From Carettochelys insculpta (lineage: Eukaryota > Chordata > Testudines > Carettochelyidae), in contig NC_134147.1 in assembly GCF_033958435.1 (NCBI RefSeq), positions 48,788,001 to 48,852,000 of the forward strand: a stretch of DNA of 64,000 bases. Reading direction: 5' to 3'. Both the position numbers and the translations under genes were made by a program. Numbering within the stretch: the first letter of the stretch is position 1; the number at the start of each line of letters is the position of its first letter. The notes below the pieces were generated by a model. It was not told where the DNA came from. It saw nothing but the letters and a program-made list of their open reading frames with translations, and made no database searches. Positions 22,660 through 33,985 of this stretch are shown piece by piece.

Positions 22660-24030
22660 TTTTAACAACAATACTCTTAATTTCTACTGACTATTTTGGC
22701 TCCAAGGATCTTAAAATATTTAAAGCCTTTAAATAATCAGCACAGAATGCTCAAGAGGATGTATACTCCATAGACCAAAATGGAAGAAAGAGGAGGAGGA
22801 CTGTGGGGTCAGCTCCGTGGGGCAGGGCTCTTTCTCTTTCCCTTCCCCTGGTGGCTGCCAGGAGCAGATGTTGGGCCATGCTCCGACACTGGGTGGCCCA
22901 AGCTCTATGAGCTCTGGCTGGAGGTCTGCTGCACAGCATCAGGAGATACTCCCATCTCCTGGGCCACCTCTGTGGGCTATGGTGAAGAATCCTGCATGTC
23001 CGTGTAAAGAGACCTCCATCCCCATCCCAAACCCCATGCGCTTCCCATTGGGATTCAGGGGTATAAAGTACTCTTATTATGGTTTAACAGTAAACTTAAA
23101 TCATATGCTTAATTTTGTAATCAAGCAATTAATCCTGATTAATTTTTTTTAAAATCACTTGACAGCCCTATTTTCCATTCTCACTTGTTTCCTATGGTCC
23201 AGCATTTCCCAAGTGTTAAACCACAACTACTTATCTTTGTGACTGACAAGAGCAATACAATCCTTCTAACAACACTGTTTAGTTATTAATTTGTATTACC
23301 ATAGACTAAGCGCGATTAAATGTGCTGGTGCTAATTGATTTTGTGGGGTCCCCTAGGCTCTCAGTAGAGCCAAGGATAAGAGGTTCACTGAGTGGGAGAG
23401 GGCTATTGGGGAGCAGTGTGGGGGTCTGGGGCAGAGGTAGGATGCAGGGCAGACTGGGAAGATATGGAAAGTGCAGCACTTACCTGGCACAGCTCCCACA
23501 GAGAAACAGGTGGCTCTGCAGAGCAATGTGCTTGCAGACACCACCCTCCGATGTTCCCATTGGCCCTGATTCCTGGCTAAGGGGAGAGACAAGTGGGGAC
23601 CTTGCAGGCAAGCGCTGTTAGTGGCAATGCACATGGCTCCAGCCAGAGTGAAAGGGGAAACAAGCATACCAAGCCACACACCCCAACCCTCTCTAGGCAG
23701 AGCCATGGCACAGAGGTGCTTTAGTAGCTCCATCCCAAGGAAGCAGGGTAAGGGGGGGGTCTCTGGGCTGCAGCCCCAAAAGCACCTTTCATAATCCAAT
23801 CCTGCCAGAGTAATCAGAAGCTTCAATCACAGACCAGGACCTCATTATGCCAGGTACTGAACAAAGCTTACAATTTAAGTATGAGACAAGAAACAGATGG
23901 ATGGGCGATGCACAGAACAACAAAAAAATTGGTCTCCACGATAGGCTATGATCTCAGCACACCAGCAGCCCAGCCAAAGTCAGCCCTTGGCCCTTAATAG
24001 AAAGATTGCCAATGATCTTCAACTATTTTT
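22660..24030. other. Stretch with no recognised gene
   Basis: Apart from a MITE half ending near 23165 nothing is recognised. Open frames at 22780-23007, 22817-23152 and 23353-23826 lie in G/C-rich DNA and show no domain. Confidence 0.4.
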
Positions 24031-24039
24031 CTGCATGGG

Positions 24040-24375
24040 AAGCAAGACTAAGAGGCCTTACTTATTAGCTCTCCGAGTTTACTGAAGTCTCTCTTCCTGA
24101 AATCCATTGTCTTTATTTTGCTGTTCTCCCTTCTTCCATTCCTTAGAATCATGAACTCTATCATTTTACGATCACTTTCATCCAAACTGCCTTCCACTTT
24201 CAAATTCTCTAACAGTTCCTATTTGTTAAAAATCACATCTATAACAGCTTCTTACTCTAGTAGCGTTCTCAATATCGGAGATATATTTTTATTTCAGAAG
24301 GAAGTCCAAGAACTTGTGGGATAATCTACGCCTTGCAGTGTTATTTTCTCAACAGGTGTCTGGATCACTGAAGGA
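24040..24375 (-). mobile_element. CR1 LINE fragment (endonuclease/linker region), antisense
   Basis: The DNA matches a familiar complementary CR1 block: ATCATGAACTCTATCATTTT, ATCACTTTCATCCAAACTGC and AGGAAGTCCAAGAACTTGTG, then AACAGGTGTCTGGAT near the GDFNYP end. Decayed and truncated. Confidence 0.6.
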
Positions 24376-24379
24376 AAGA

Positions 24380-25940
24380 AAGAGCAAGCAGGGAAAACAA
24401 GGCTAAGACCAGACAAAAAATAATTAACACTGATGGACTACAAGTCACAAAGTTATAGTGACGAGCTGTGCAGAAGATGATGGGAGGAGCCTGGCCTGAT
24501 GGAAGATACTGAAATAAACTAGGTGATGACTGGAGAAGAGAAATGCAGCAGCAGAGAGATCAGTGTTTTTTTGTTTGCGGGGTGGGGGGAAGGGGTGCAC
24601 ACATATATATGCACACGCAGGCACATGTGAGAAAACCAGGTCAAATAACTGGCCCTTTTGCTACTGGGAATTGAGACAAGGCTGCAAATTGAATGCAGCA
24701 AAGAAATGTACAACTAATGGATGGACAGGTCATCAGCATGCAAGCTGAAACTGCATCGAGAGAGACTGCGAAGAGAAGATAGAAAACGAGAAATCAAAAT
24801 CAGAGAAGTCTGGTGGGGACGTGTGGGTGGACTGGAGAGGACAGCAACACAGAGGAAAAGAAAACTGATACACTCCTGTTCAAAACAGGAGACACAATTG
24901 TAATGGTGAGAAAGGGTGGGTCTGAAGGAGGCAGGAACAGAAGAGGAGAAGCTCAGCACTCCCACCCCAGTCAGGTTCAGAGCAGGGAGTGTGTGAAAAG
25001 GAGAAGCCACTGTAATATAAAGTGATAGTGTGCAGCAAAGTGCAAACAGAGGGAATATTGTTTCAGCAACACTAGCAAGGGCTGCTTAGTAGGTTCAGCT
25101 GCATGGTGCTTTAGTTTTTGAAGGTCTGGTGATATCAGCGCTTGCAGAGAGTGCGGCTTAATGATTCAGCAGATCTTGATTTTATTTCGCTGTGAAAGAC
25201 TGGGCCTTCAGTCCTCATACAGATCGCAACAATCACAACATTTCCTCCATTCTTTTCTTATCCTGGTCTTTCTTCTCCATGGGTGGCCATGGCTTTTCAT
25301 AATGAAATCTTTCCATCTCTGTAGAGATCAGCTGAGAAGTTGTTTCAGTTCCTGTGGGTACCACTCTGCCAGCTGCAGTCCCTCAATTACATGCACCAGC
25401 ATACTGCATTTCACTTTACCTGTGCAATAGTGACATCCTACAGTCCATTCTGCTGTCAGATCACTGGGGACTCAATCACAGACTGAAATCCCTACAATTC
25501 TTTGGCATTGCCTTCTCCAGGACAGATAGTTGGTGCTCCTTTATCTTCATCAACCACCATATTTTGCTGCCAAACAACACTGCTGATAGTACCGCTGGGC
25601 TGAAGAGGTTGGTGCACGTTTCCATGTTGATTTTCCCTTTAAGAACTTCCTTAATAGAATTGAATGAATACCAATCACCTTTTCTTTGTGAGGGTTCACC
25701 TTGATTGTGCCACTGACATCACAGCCAGTGACTGGATGAAGAAATGGCTAAAACAACACACATAAATGAGAACAAATTCCTTGATGTTACATATAGAAAT
25801 AAAGTCATTGGCATGGTTTAGTGACAACAGCATTTGGTTTGTCCTTAAGGTACGGTTTAAGTACACTAACTCAAGTGCTCTGTGGAAAGAAGGGGCTTAA
25901 TCAGCAGAAGTCTTTACTGTCCCCTTGACCACACAAAGAG
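24380..25940. other. Mostly unassigned; possible old LINE 3' piece at 25130-25740
   Basis: From 25130 to 25740 the minus strand gives short peptide runs with a LINE C-terminal flavour (RWKDFIMKSHGHPW) but no clear motif. The rest, including a (CA/TA)-rich run near 24598-24625, shows nothing recognisable. Confidence 0.25.
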
Positions 25941-25967
25941 AAGTTACTCCCCGTAGTTACGGTGGTT

Positions 25968-26150
25968 CTTCGAGATGTCCCCCCGTGGGTGCTCCACAAT
26001 AGGTGTCGGGCTCGCCCGGCACCACAGATCGGAAATCTTCCGGCAGTTTCTCCTGGATCGCGCATGCGTCGGTGCACGCCACCCCCCTGCGCACCCCCGG
26101 CCGCGTGCGCGATCTGGTCCCCGCCAGTTCCTTGACCAACCGCCTCGGAT
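25968..26150 (+). repeat. DIRS copy 2 inverted terminal repeat, left
   Basis: Inverted match to 31725-31893, beginning at the CTTCGAG / CCCGTGGGTGCTCCACA block and continuing through TCCTGGATCGCGCATGCG to CCAGTTCCTT. In element orientation this is the 3' terminus. Confidence 0.85.
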
Positions 26151-26203
26151 GATCCTGAAAACCACTAGACAGAGCTCCAAAGCGGAGAGGATGGGTGGGT
26201 GGT

Positions 26204-26303
26204 GGAGCACTCACAGGGACACATCTCGAAGAACCACCATTACTACGGTGAGTAACTTCTCTTTCTTCTTCGAGTGTCCCCGTGGGTGCTCCACAATAGG
26301 TGA
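26204..26303. repeat. DIRS copy 2 internal complementary region
   Basis: The left half (26204-26257) is the reverse complement of the left outer end (25942-25995). The right half (26264-26303) is the reverse complement of the right outer end (about 31855-31893). One segment therefore pairs with both termini, the classical DIRS arrangement for a circular intermediate. Confidence 0.85.
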
Positions 26304-26343
26304 CTACCCAGCAGTAACCCAAGTAAGGAGGTGGGTAATTGGT

Positions 26344-27430
26344 TTATATGCAGCTTGCCCCCGAGACGACTGCTGTCAACAGACGGGTATCTTCTTCGAA
26401 TACCTGAAGCAGGGCATAATGCTCGGCGAAGGTGTCGTAAGATGACCAGGTCGCCGCTCTACAGGTGTCTTTTAATGCGATGCCCTTGAAGAAAGCTGTT
26501 GATGCCGCCACCGCCCTGGTGGAGTGAGCCCTGGGGGCCAGCAAAGGAGCATTTTGAAGCTCGTAACACATTTTTATACAGGACACAATGTGCTTAGAGA
26601 TTCTCTGTGAAGAGAGACCTTGTCCCTTTGACCTGGGAGAGAGAGAGACTAGGAGCCTGTCCGTATTCCGGAAGGACTTAGATCTGTCTATGTAGAAGGC
26701 CAATGCCCTCCTCACATCCAGGAGATGCAGGCGTGCCTCCTTGCTGGAACTGTGAGGCTTCGGGTAAAATGAGGGTAAAACTATTGGCTCGTTAAGATGG
26801 GACTCTGAAGAGACTTTTGGAACAAAGGCTGGCTGCAGCCTTAAGGTTACCGCCTCCTTTGAGAATACTGTGCAGTGCGGCGTTGCCATGACTGCTGCGA
26901 GCTCACTCACCCTGTGGGCTGACGTAGTTGCAAGGAGGAAGGTTGTTTTTTTTTTTCGTAAGGAAACGTATGGGAACTGTGGCTAATGGTTCAAAAGGTG
27001 GACCTGATAGCGTGCTGAGCACCAAGTCCAAATTCCACGATGGTGGAAGCGGTTTCCGAGGGGGATACAGGTTTACCAGCCCCTTCAAGAACCTGGTAAA
27101 GATAGGATGGGCGAATACCGTGGGCCCTTCCTCTGTATGCCGAAAGGCTGATATAGCGGTGAGATGGACCTTTAGCGAGGATAGAGAAAAGCCTGCCTCT
27201 GTTGAGGTCCAATAAGTATTCTAGTATTACAGGTATAGGAATGTCAAGGGGAGCTAACTGCTTGGCAGAACACCAGGCTGTGAATCGAGTCCATTTCTGC
27301 TTCTAAGTCCTCCTGGTGGAGGTCCTTCGGCTACATTCCAGGACTTGTTGTACTCCCTCCGTACACGTGCTCTTTAAAGAGCTGAGCCATGGATTAGCCA
27401 TGCTTGCAGGTGCAGACCCTCAGGGTGCGG
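26344..27430 (-). pseudogene. DIRS tyrosine recombinase (copy 2)
   Basis: The main open segment is 26344-26910 (188 codons), preceded in another frame by 26903-27088. Family landmarks in order are LDLVLSTLSGPPFEPLAT, SELAAV, HLLDVRRALAFYIDRSKSFR, ISKHIV, APRAHSTRAVAAS (the H-x-x-R pair of the catalytic pentad, plus about 26513-26530) and RAATWSSYDTFAEHYAL with candidate catalytic tyrosines. The enzyme would integrate the circular DNA copy without target duplication. A frameshift near the A/T run at 26940-26960 splits N-terminal and C-terminal parts, so it is not functional as it stands. Confidence 0.8.
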
Positions 27431-27752
27431 GTGCACTAAGGACCCCTGAGCCTATGTGAGTAAGTCTGGTGCCACCGGTAGAGGGAGCGGTGGGCGGTCC
27501 GACACGCGCAAAAGCAAGAGAAGCCATTGATGCCGATCCCAAGCGGGGCTATGAGTATCATGCAAGCTCTCTCCCCAGATCGGTCTGTTTGCCACAAGGT
27601 CTTGCACAAAGCCAGAAGGGAAAACCACCATGTACAAAAAATGCGCCGTAGCAGATCGGAGCAGATCTGCCATTTGTGCATGAGTGCGAAGCGCCTGCTC
27701 AGCTGATCTGCTTTCACGTTGTGAGTGCCCGGCAAGTACGAGGCTTTCAACG

Positions 27753-28900
27753 TTATGTTGTTGGCGATGCACCAATTCTACAATTGGACTGCTTCCGCAC
27801 ATAGGGCACGGGATCGTGCTCCTCCTTGTCGATTGATGTAAAACAGTGGAGGTATTGTCGGTATTGAATCCTGACTACTTTGCCATGTAGGTAATCTCGA
27901 AAATGTTTGCAGGCGTTGAACACTGCTCTGAGCTCCAGCATGGTTATGTGCAGTGTCTGTTCCGCAGGGGACCATAGCCCTTGCGTTACCTTGTCGCCGA
28001 TGTGTGCTCCCCATCCTATGTGGGAGGCGTCGGTAGTAAGAAAAAATAGAAATTTGTGGTTGGTGAAAAAGGCACCCTCACTAGCAGATTCTTGGGGTTT
28101 TCCCACCACGCCAGGGATCTGCGCACCTCTGTTGTGGGCGACACCACCCTGCGGACAGTGTGGGATGCCGGTTTGTAAACGCTCGCCAGCCAATGCTGCA
28201 GGCTTCACATGTGCAAACTGGCATTCTGTACCACAAATGTCGCTGCCACCATGTGGCCCAGCAACTGTAAGCACGTTAAGACCAGCACCATGGGGCTGTA
28301 TGTGATGACTTGCACCAGCGAACTGATGGCGCGGAAGCGGGCGTCGGGTAGGTACACCCTTGCTGTGATAGATTTTATGCGTGCCCCTATGAACTCTATA
28401 TGTTGTGTGGGTTCGGACTTTGACTTTGTGAGGTTGATGACTAGGCCCCGCGGAAAAAAAAAAGTGTCCGCTGTGACGCGTATCATGTGTGAGACCTCTG
28501 CCTTTGAGACCCCTTTTAGCAGGCAGTCGCCCAGCTATGGGAAAAATAAACACCCCCTGTCTGTGCAGGTAGGCTGACACCACTGCCCGGGTTTTGGTAA
28601 AGACTCTGGGGGCCGAGGAGAGGCCGAACAGAAGAACCCTGTGCTGGAAGCACTCCTGGCCGACCGTGAAGCGGAGGAAGCACCTGTGTGCCGGGTGGAT
28701 TGTTATATGAAAGTAAGCATCTTTTAAGTCGAGTGCTGCAACCCAGTCTCCATCGTCCAGTGCCGTGAGTATCAAGGCAACTGTGATTATCCGAAAACAT
28801 TGTTTGCGCAAGTAATGGTTGAGGCCCCGAAGATCTAAGATGGGCCTCCAGTCTCCTGTTTTCTTCTCTGGTAGGGAGTAGTGTGAATAAAAACATTCCC
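27753..28900 (-). pseudogene. DIRS reverse transcriptase and RNase H (copy 2)
   Basis: The 352-codon open segment at 27753-28811 starts in the RT domain. DDGDWVAALDLKDAYFHI carries the first catalytic Asp, and VLLFGLSSAPRVFTK is a DIRS hallmark. RNase H motifs LTTDASHIGWGAHIGD and ITMLELRAVFNAC follow near 27900-28060. The middle is shifted: the usual YLDD box at about 28523-28543 reads, in its proper frame, stop-L-G-D, so both the Tyr codon and one catalytic Asp are lost. It also lacks a plausible start, since upstream RT sequence lies in another frame (28516-28896). Inactive. Confidence 0.85.
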
Positions 28901-29094
28901 CTGGAATTATTCTGGCACTCTTTCCACCTCCCCTATGAACATAAGGTGATTCACCTTCCGCTTGAGCCTCGCCTCGTGGCAGCGTCCCTGAGGTGAGGCC
29001 TGGTGGGAGGCTTCGTCGGTGGAAGCGACTGGAAGGGGATCGCGTAACCCGTGGCTATGATCTCCAGCACCCATTTGTCTGTGGTGATCTTTTG

Positions 29095-31468
29095 TCATTG
29101 GGAGTGGAACGGTCTGAGGCGAAGATGGAACATGAGATGAGAGTGGCATTGAGCGAGGGTATTGATAGTGCAACCCCCGACATACCCATCAAACTTGTTG
29201 CCTTTGGGCCTGACCTGAGGGCGTACGGCTTTGTTGAGAACATCGCCTAGGAGTTCTGTACTGTTGCTGCTGTTGATAGCGCCCTTGGTCGTAGTCCCGT
29301 TGATATTGAGCACGCTGTGGTTGGTACGGGTAGCGTCTTTGCTGACGATAAAATTTTTCCTTCCTGTATGGAGGAGTATAAATGCCCAAGGTTCTAAGTG
29401 TAGCACTCGAGTCCTTACTGGAGTGGAGGACCGAGTCGGTTGAGTCTGCAAACAGCTTTTATGTATCAAAGGGAAGGTCCACGATCTTTGCCTGTAGGTC
29501 CCTTGGGATACCCGACGTCTGGGGCCAGGATTCTCTGCGCATGACCACTGCTGTAGCCGTTGAACATGCTGCTGTGTCCGCCATGTCCAGGGCAATCCGG
29601 ACTCCCATCCGCGATGCTGTGTAGCCCTCTTGAACAATCGCCTTTAACGCCGGCTTTTTGTCTTCTGGAAGTGAATCCATGAGGGGAGTAAGCCTGGAGT
29701 AATTATCAAAATTATGGTTTGCTAGGTGTGCCCATAATTTGCCACTCTCAATAGCAGGGTAGAAGAGGAATATACCTTCCTGCCAAACAGCTCTAGCTTC
29801 TTAGCATCTTTATCCGATCGCCCCGATTTGTACTGAGAAGCCTTTGACCTCTGCTGGGAAGACTTGACCACCAAAGAATTTGGTTGTGGGTGACTGAAGA
29901 GGAACTCCATGCCCTTTGCTGGGACGAAGTACTTCTTATCTGCTCTCTTGCTCGTAGGCGGAACAGAGGCCAGAGTCTGCCATATAGTAATGGCTGACTC
30001 CAGAATGGCTTCGTCCAGCGGAATAGCAATTTTGGACGAAGCTGGGGGTCTCAAATTTTCCAGGAGTTTGTGATGTTTCTTCTGCACCTCTGCCGTTTGA
30101 ATGTCTTGCGTGAAAGCCACCCTTTTAAACAGCTCCTGAAACAGTTTAAGGTCATCCGGGGGAGAGACATCTCTGGGGGCCATGGCCTCATCTAGGGAGG
30201 ATGAGGAGGAACCACTAGGGTAAACCTCCCTTGAACCCTCGGGCTCCTGTGGTCAATGATACACTTGCTCGCTGGAGGATTGTGAAGGAAAGTCTCAGTG
30301 TTCTAAAATTAACTCCCCTTGAGACAACTGTGTTTCCGTCCCCGATCGGGAGTGCCCATGGGGGTATTGAGCGGCTAGGGGGGACCTGCCCCTGGGTGTA
30401 GGCCTGTGGTGTCTGTGTCCAGCATGATGAGGATGACCATGGCAGCATGGGCAAGGGTCCGGGGATGGAGACCTAGACCACTCACGGGGTGTGTACCCCC
30501 GATGTCTGGGAGAGTGAGACCTCCGTGACGACACAGATAGAGGTTAAACTGGCTTGTGATAGTACTCCAGGGGATCCAATCCCAGAAATGGTGAAGGTGG
30601 CCCAAGCCATGGTGACATTGGTTGGAGGAACAGAGAAGGAGGTTCAGGATGGGCCGGTGGAGACACAGGCCTTCGGTGTGGCGTGTGTATCACAGGGGGA
30701 GGGCTTGGTGCTAACAACAGCGCAGTCCTGTCCGGAGATGGACTGCGGTGCCGGGCTTTTGATTTTGCCTTGCCCCTACCCTGCGGGGCCGGCACCGCCC
30801 CCTTCCATGCCAGGGATCTTGGCCCCGCTGTCAGTGCCACGCTCAGCACCGTCAGCTGCGGTGCCGCGCGGGTATCCTCCTCCGGTGCCTGCAGGCTCCG
30901 TGCCTGGCGCCCCTGCACCGTTGGTGCCGCGGGGGCCGGTGCCACCTGCGGTGGTGCCGCCGGGTCCGGCGCTTGCCTCGCTGACGCTCTACGTGCCGCG
31001 CGTGCCGACTGTTTTATAACCAGAGGCTCAGCCTCTGCCACGTGCGCTGCCGCTTGCCTGAGCATGTGGCTGCGGGCCGTGTATTCCGCTCGTCCTGCTC
31101 ACTGCAAACGCCGGCAAGGATCGAGCCAGGGAGAGTTCCCTCCGTTTCTGCACCGAGGGGGTCAGAGAAAACTGCCCTCCTCTTATGCAACCCAGAGGGC
31201 CCTTCTGGGTGAGGCTTCTCCAGCAAGTCTGGCTGGAGAGCCTTATCAACAAGAGCATTTTACACCTCATCGATCTGTCCTTCCTGGCCCTGGCTGTGAG
31301 CTTAGCACAGTGAGAACACTTCTGGGTAGCCTGTGATTCCCTCAGGAATCGGATGCATTCGCTATGCCCCACGGAGGCCGGCATAGCTTCACGGCATGAC
31401 TCCCGCTTTTTAAAAACCTGAAGAGGCCATTGCAGTGAGTCCTTCACTGTTAATAGGGTACTTAGCAC
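29095..31468 (-). pseudogene. DIRS gag region (copy 2)
   Basis: Open segments in changing frames are 31028-31468 (N-terminal, with a Cys/His-containing SHCAKL stretch), 30544-31065 (Pro/Ala-rich), 29722-30183 (core) and 29459-29680. The core has KRADKKYFVPAKGMEFLF and HPQPNSLVV, the conserved DIRS gag motif also seen in copy 1. LPEDKKPALKAIVQEGY and ALDMADTAACSTATAVVMRR follow after a frameshift near 29700. Gag normally packages element RNA. Several frameshifts make this copy a pseudogene. Confidence 0.75.
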
Positions 31469-31724
31469 TTAATCCGTGCCTTTCCACCCCAAATAGTGAT
31501 CACCGGCCTACGGGGCAGCGGGCGGCCTAAATGGCCTTCACGTCCGCTCTTCTCTTCTCCGCTCCCCTCTTTTTCTTTTTTGCTGATATTCTCTTTGTCT
31601 TTGCTTTCTCTCTCTCTCTCTCTTTTTTTTTTTTTTAAATAACCAAAAACAACAAATGACATGTAGAAAAAAACCACTATTTAATCTGACTCTGGCCTTA
31701 GCCTGAGTAGATTCCGTCTGCAGC

Positions 31725-31893
31725 CGATGGCGGTTGAGAAGGAACTGGCAGGGACCGGATTGCGCACACGGCCAGGGGCAGCGCGCGCCGGCGCATGCGC
31801 GATCCAGGAGAAACTGCTGGAAGATTTCCGATCTGCGGCGCTGGGCGAGCCCGACACCTACTGTGGAGCACCCACGGGGACACTCGAAGAAGG
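31725..31893 (-). repeat. DIRS copy 2 inverted terminal repeat, right
   Basis: Complement of 25968-26150. It ends ...GGAGCACCCACGGGGACACT followed by CGAAGAAG. A (TC)n run and T-run at about 31600-31635 lie just inside. Confidence 0.85.
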
Positions 31894-33120
31894 AGGCCAG
31901 GTGCCTCAACATTTACAAATTGCAACAACCAAGTGGAATAAACATCTTACATATCACCCAGCATTTTTTCATTACATCAATTTGTTACCTCCCCTTGTAC
32001 CTTATTCGTAATACCTCAGACAAAGCTTTCCTATGACTTTGTGAAACACTTACTTGTACTAAATTGGGTGTATTTGTACCATGCTTCTAAAATGTACTTC
32101 CATAAGCATTTAGTCACTAAGCACTTCTCAGAAACACTATATTTTAGCAACATGAGCAGCAATTTAACAAGATTATGTACAGACAATGAACTTATAAATA
32201 TGTGCTTTAATACATGGCCTGACTTGGTGTACAGCCTTTAATTTAGGCCTTAAATCTTGTACCAGGGCCAGCGCTCTAGGGTCTCTAACTTGCTCCACTA
32301 CGAATAGTAATAATGCTTTAAGTGATACACATCATCGTCGATTTTTTTTATTTAGATAGCTGTTTCATTACATGAGATGAACTTGACAAAACAGATTGTC
32401 TGAACACTGAACTGACAAGACCACATTAGTTTTTCAGAAGCACAAAATGAAAAATACTAACATCACACCCAAGCAAATATTGAGTAAATGTCACATTATG
32501 CTCCACTTCACTTTAAACGCACAATACATCTTTCATTCAGAAACTACTAGCAGCAAAATTTTCCTCAGTGTAATTCTATTTAACTACTTGTTTCATGGAT
32601 TTGCATTATGGCTGCCATCTTGAGTCAACTGCCAGGATGGCTCCATACTTCTGGGCCGAAAGGTGTCCTGACTTATTTTAACAAAGGGGCTAACAGCCCC
32701 CGTATTCAGCCCCCTGCTGGCACACAGGTGTAGCTGTTGGCCAGTGAGCATGTGGAGAGCACAGAGGCAGCCAGCAGAGGGCTCTGCACAGGGAGAGGTA
32801 TGCTCAGGTGCAGGGGGTGGCTGCCACCCAGTTCCCAGCTCCTCGAGGCTCAGGGAAGCCAGGAGAAGCACCTACACTGCTGCTGCCCCCTTTCCGGCTC
32901 CGTGAGGTATAGGGCAGCCAGGGAGCACGCTCCCCCTAATCTCCCTGTCCCAAATTTGGGATAGGGAGATATGGCCACTCTAGTCAATTGGATACATACT
33001 ACTTACAAAAGGAAGTATTGTTGACCTCTAAGCTAAAGACTATTGGCATTTACCATAAGCCATTAGTATACAGAGATGTTTGTAAACCTGTGCATAAAAT
33101 AGGAGCATTTCTTCACTGAC
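31894..33120. other. Mostly unassigned; repeat-like at 32590-32980
   Basis: The G/C-rich block at about 32590-32980 ends with CCCAAATTTGGGATAGGGAG followed by ATATGGCCACTCT, resembling a DNA-transposon terminus. The rest is A/T-rich. Tiny splice-flanked open segments at 32054-32083 (30 nt) and near 33009-33029 (21 nt) were seen but are too weak to annotate as exons. Confidence 0.3.
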
Positions 33121-33180
33121 CTGAAAATTTTCTCTCTTCGAGCCAGGTCTAGAGACAATAACAATGGGTCTTTTGGTCTC
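33121..33180 (-). other. Candidate host exon (60 nt)
   Basis: The minus strand shows a pyrimidine-rich acceptor (CTCTACTGCTTGTCTCCAAG), then 60 nt open as ETKRPIVIVSRPGSKRENFQ, then the donor CAG|GTCAGT. It begins and ends in phase 0, compatible with reading 36270-36305 upstream in phase 0. One other frame is also open. I do not recognise the peptide. Composition is ordinary and not part of a visible repeat. It could be a pseudoexon. Confidence 0.4.
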
Positions 33181-33721
33181 CTTGGAGACAAGCAGTAGAG
33201 GAGAACCCCTAGTTCAAATGGGATGCCAAAATGTTCTTACAAACAGGATATCAGATAAAGAATAAGGAAATAATGTTTAAAGGTAATAGATTTCCAAGTG
33301 TAAGCTTATCGCCTTCATGTTTTGTTCTGGTGATGTTCTTCACTGACAAGCACACGGATAGAAAGGAATTAAAGGACTTACAGAAATCATACAATTATGA
33401 CCTAAGCGAAACTCTTTAAAGCCTACCATTCTCCTAATGGGGAACCAGATCAGCCTTCAGACCACTGAAAGCAGCAAGCCAGCTTCGTATTGGGAGTTTT
33501 CTGGACACTGCCACAGCAGAGCAGGAGTCAAAACAAAAAAAAGGCAGATGGCTCCTGAACGCTTCTAATTATTGAAAAATGGAATAGAAGTCTTCTGTGT
33601 ACTCCTGGATGCTGGCAGCCTATGTCTAGTGAAACTGCTCCCGGTTTGCTCATGACTTGGTATGCAAGCCAAGAGTGGAGGAAGCTTAAACCTACCATGA
33701 ACAGGTTTTAAAAACGTAAGA

Positions 33722-33985
33722 GTAGAGGTTGAACTTCTCTATCCAGCACTATCCATAGCCCAACATGATTTTAGTTAGCTGCATGTCCATTTATCATGGG
33801 TGTGTCCAAGTTTCCCGTGGTCCCATAAAGTTTATTTACAGCTACCAGTCCTGACTCTCAGTGTTCTGTACTGTTATTTACAACTAAATGTCTTAAAAGC
33901 CCCATAAGCAGTGTAAGTGCTGGTTACTGCCCTCCCACGGTCCGGCAAATTCTTATATTTGGCACCAGCCAGGTCCCAATGCATA
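33722..33985. mobile_element. Tigger/pogo-like MITE, truncated
   Basis: It begins GAGGTTGAACTTCTCTATCC and parallels 42132-42462 throughout: ATTTTAGTTAGC, CCCATAAAGTTT, TCTCAGTGTT, GCAGTGTAAGTGCTGGT and GTCCGGCAAATTC. The right terminus is not preserved. Confidence 0.7.

Larger units (their letters stand above)
25942..31893 (-). mobile_element. DIRS-type retrotransposon, copy 2 (nearly full length)
   Basis: Gene order on the minus strand is gag (31468-29095), RT/RNase H (28900-27753), tyrosine recombinase (27430-26344). Inverted terminal repeats of about 170 bp lie at 25968-26150 and 31725-31893. They share CTCCTGGATCGCGCATGCG, GATCGGAAATCTTCC and GGTGCTCCACA with few differences. An internal complementary region lies at 26204-26303. 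No target duplication is apparent, as expected because insertion uses a recombinase. Several frames are broken, so it is inactive, but it is much better preserved than copy 1. Confidence 0.92.

Noticed and set aside
27907..28577. Plus-strand frames of 122-132 codons
   Set aside because: They are antisense to the DIRS RT/RNase H.
30489..31336. Plus-strand frames of 176 and 217 codons, Ala/Pro/Arg-rich
   Set aside because: They are the antisense of the DIRS gag region, whose minus-strand reading has the family motifs.
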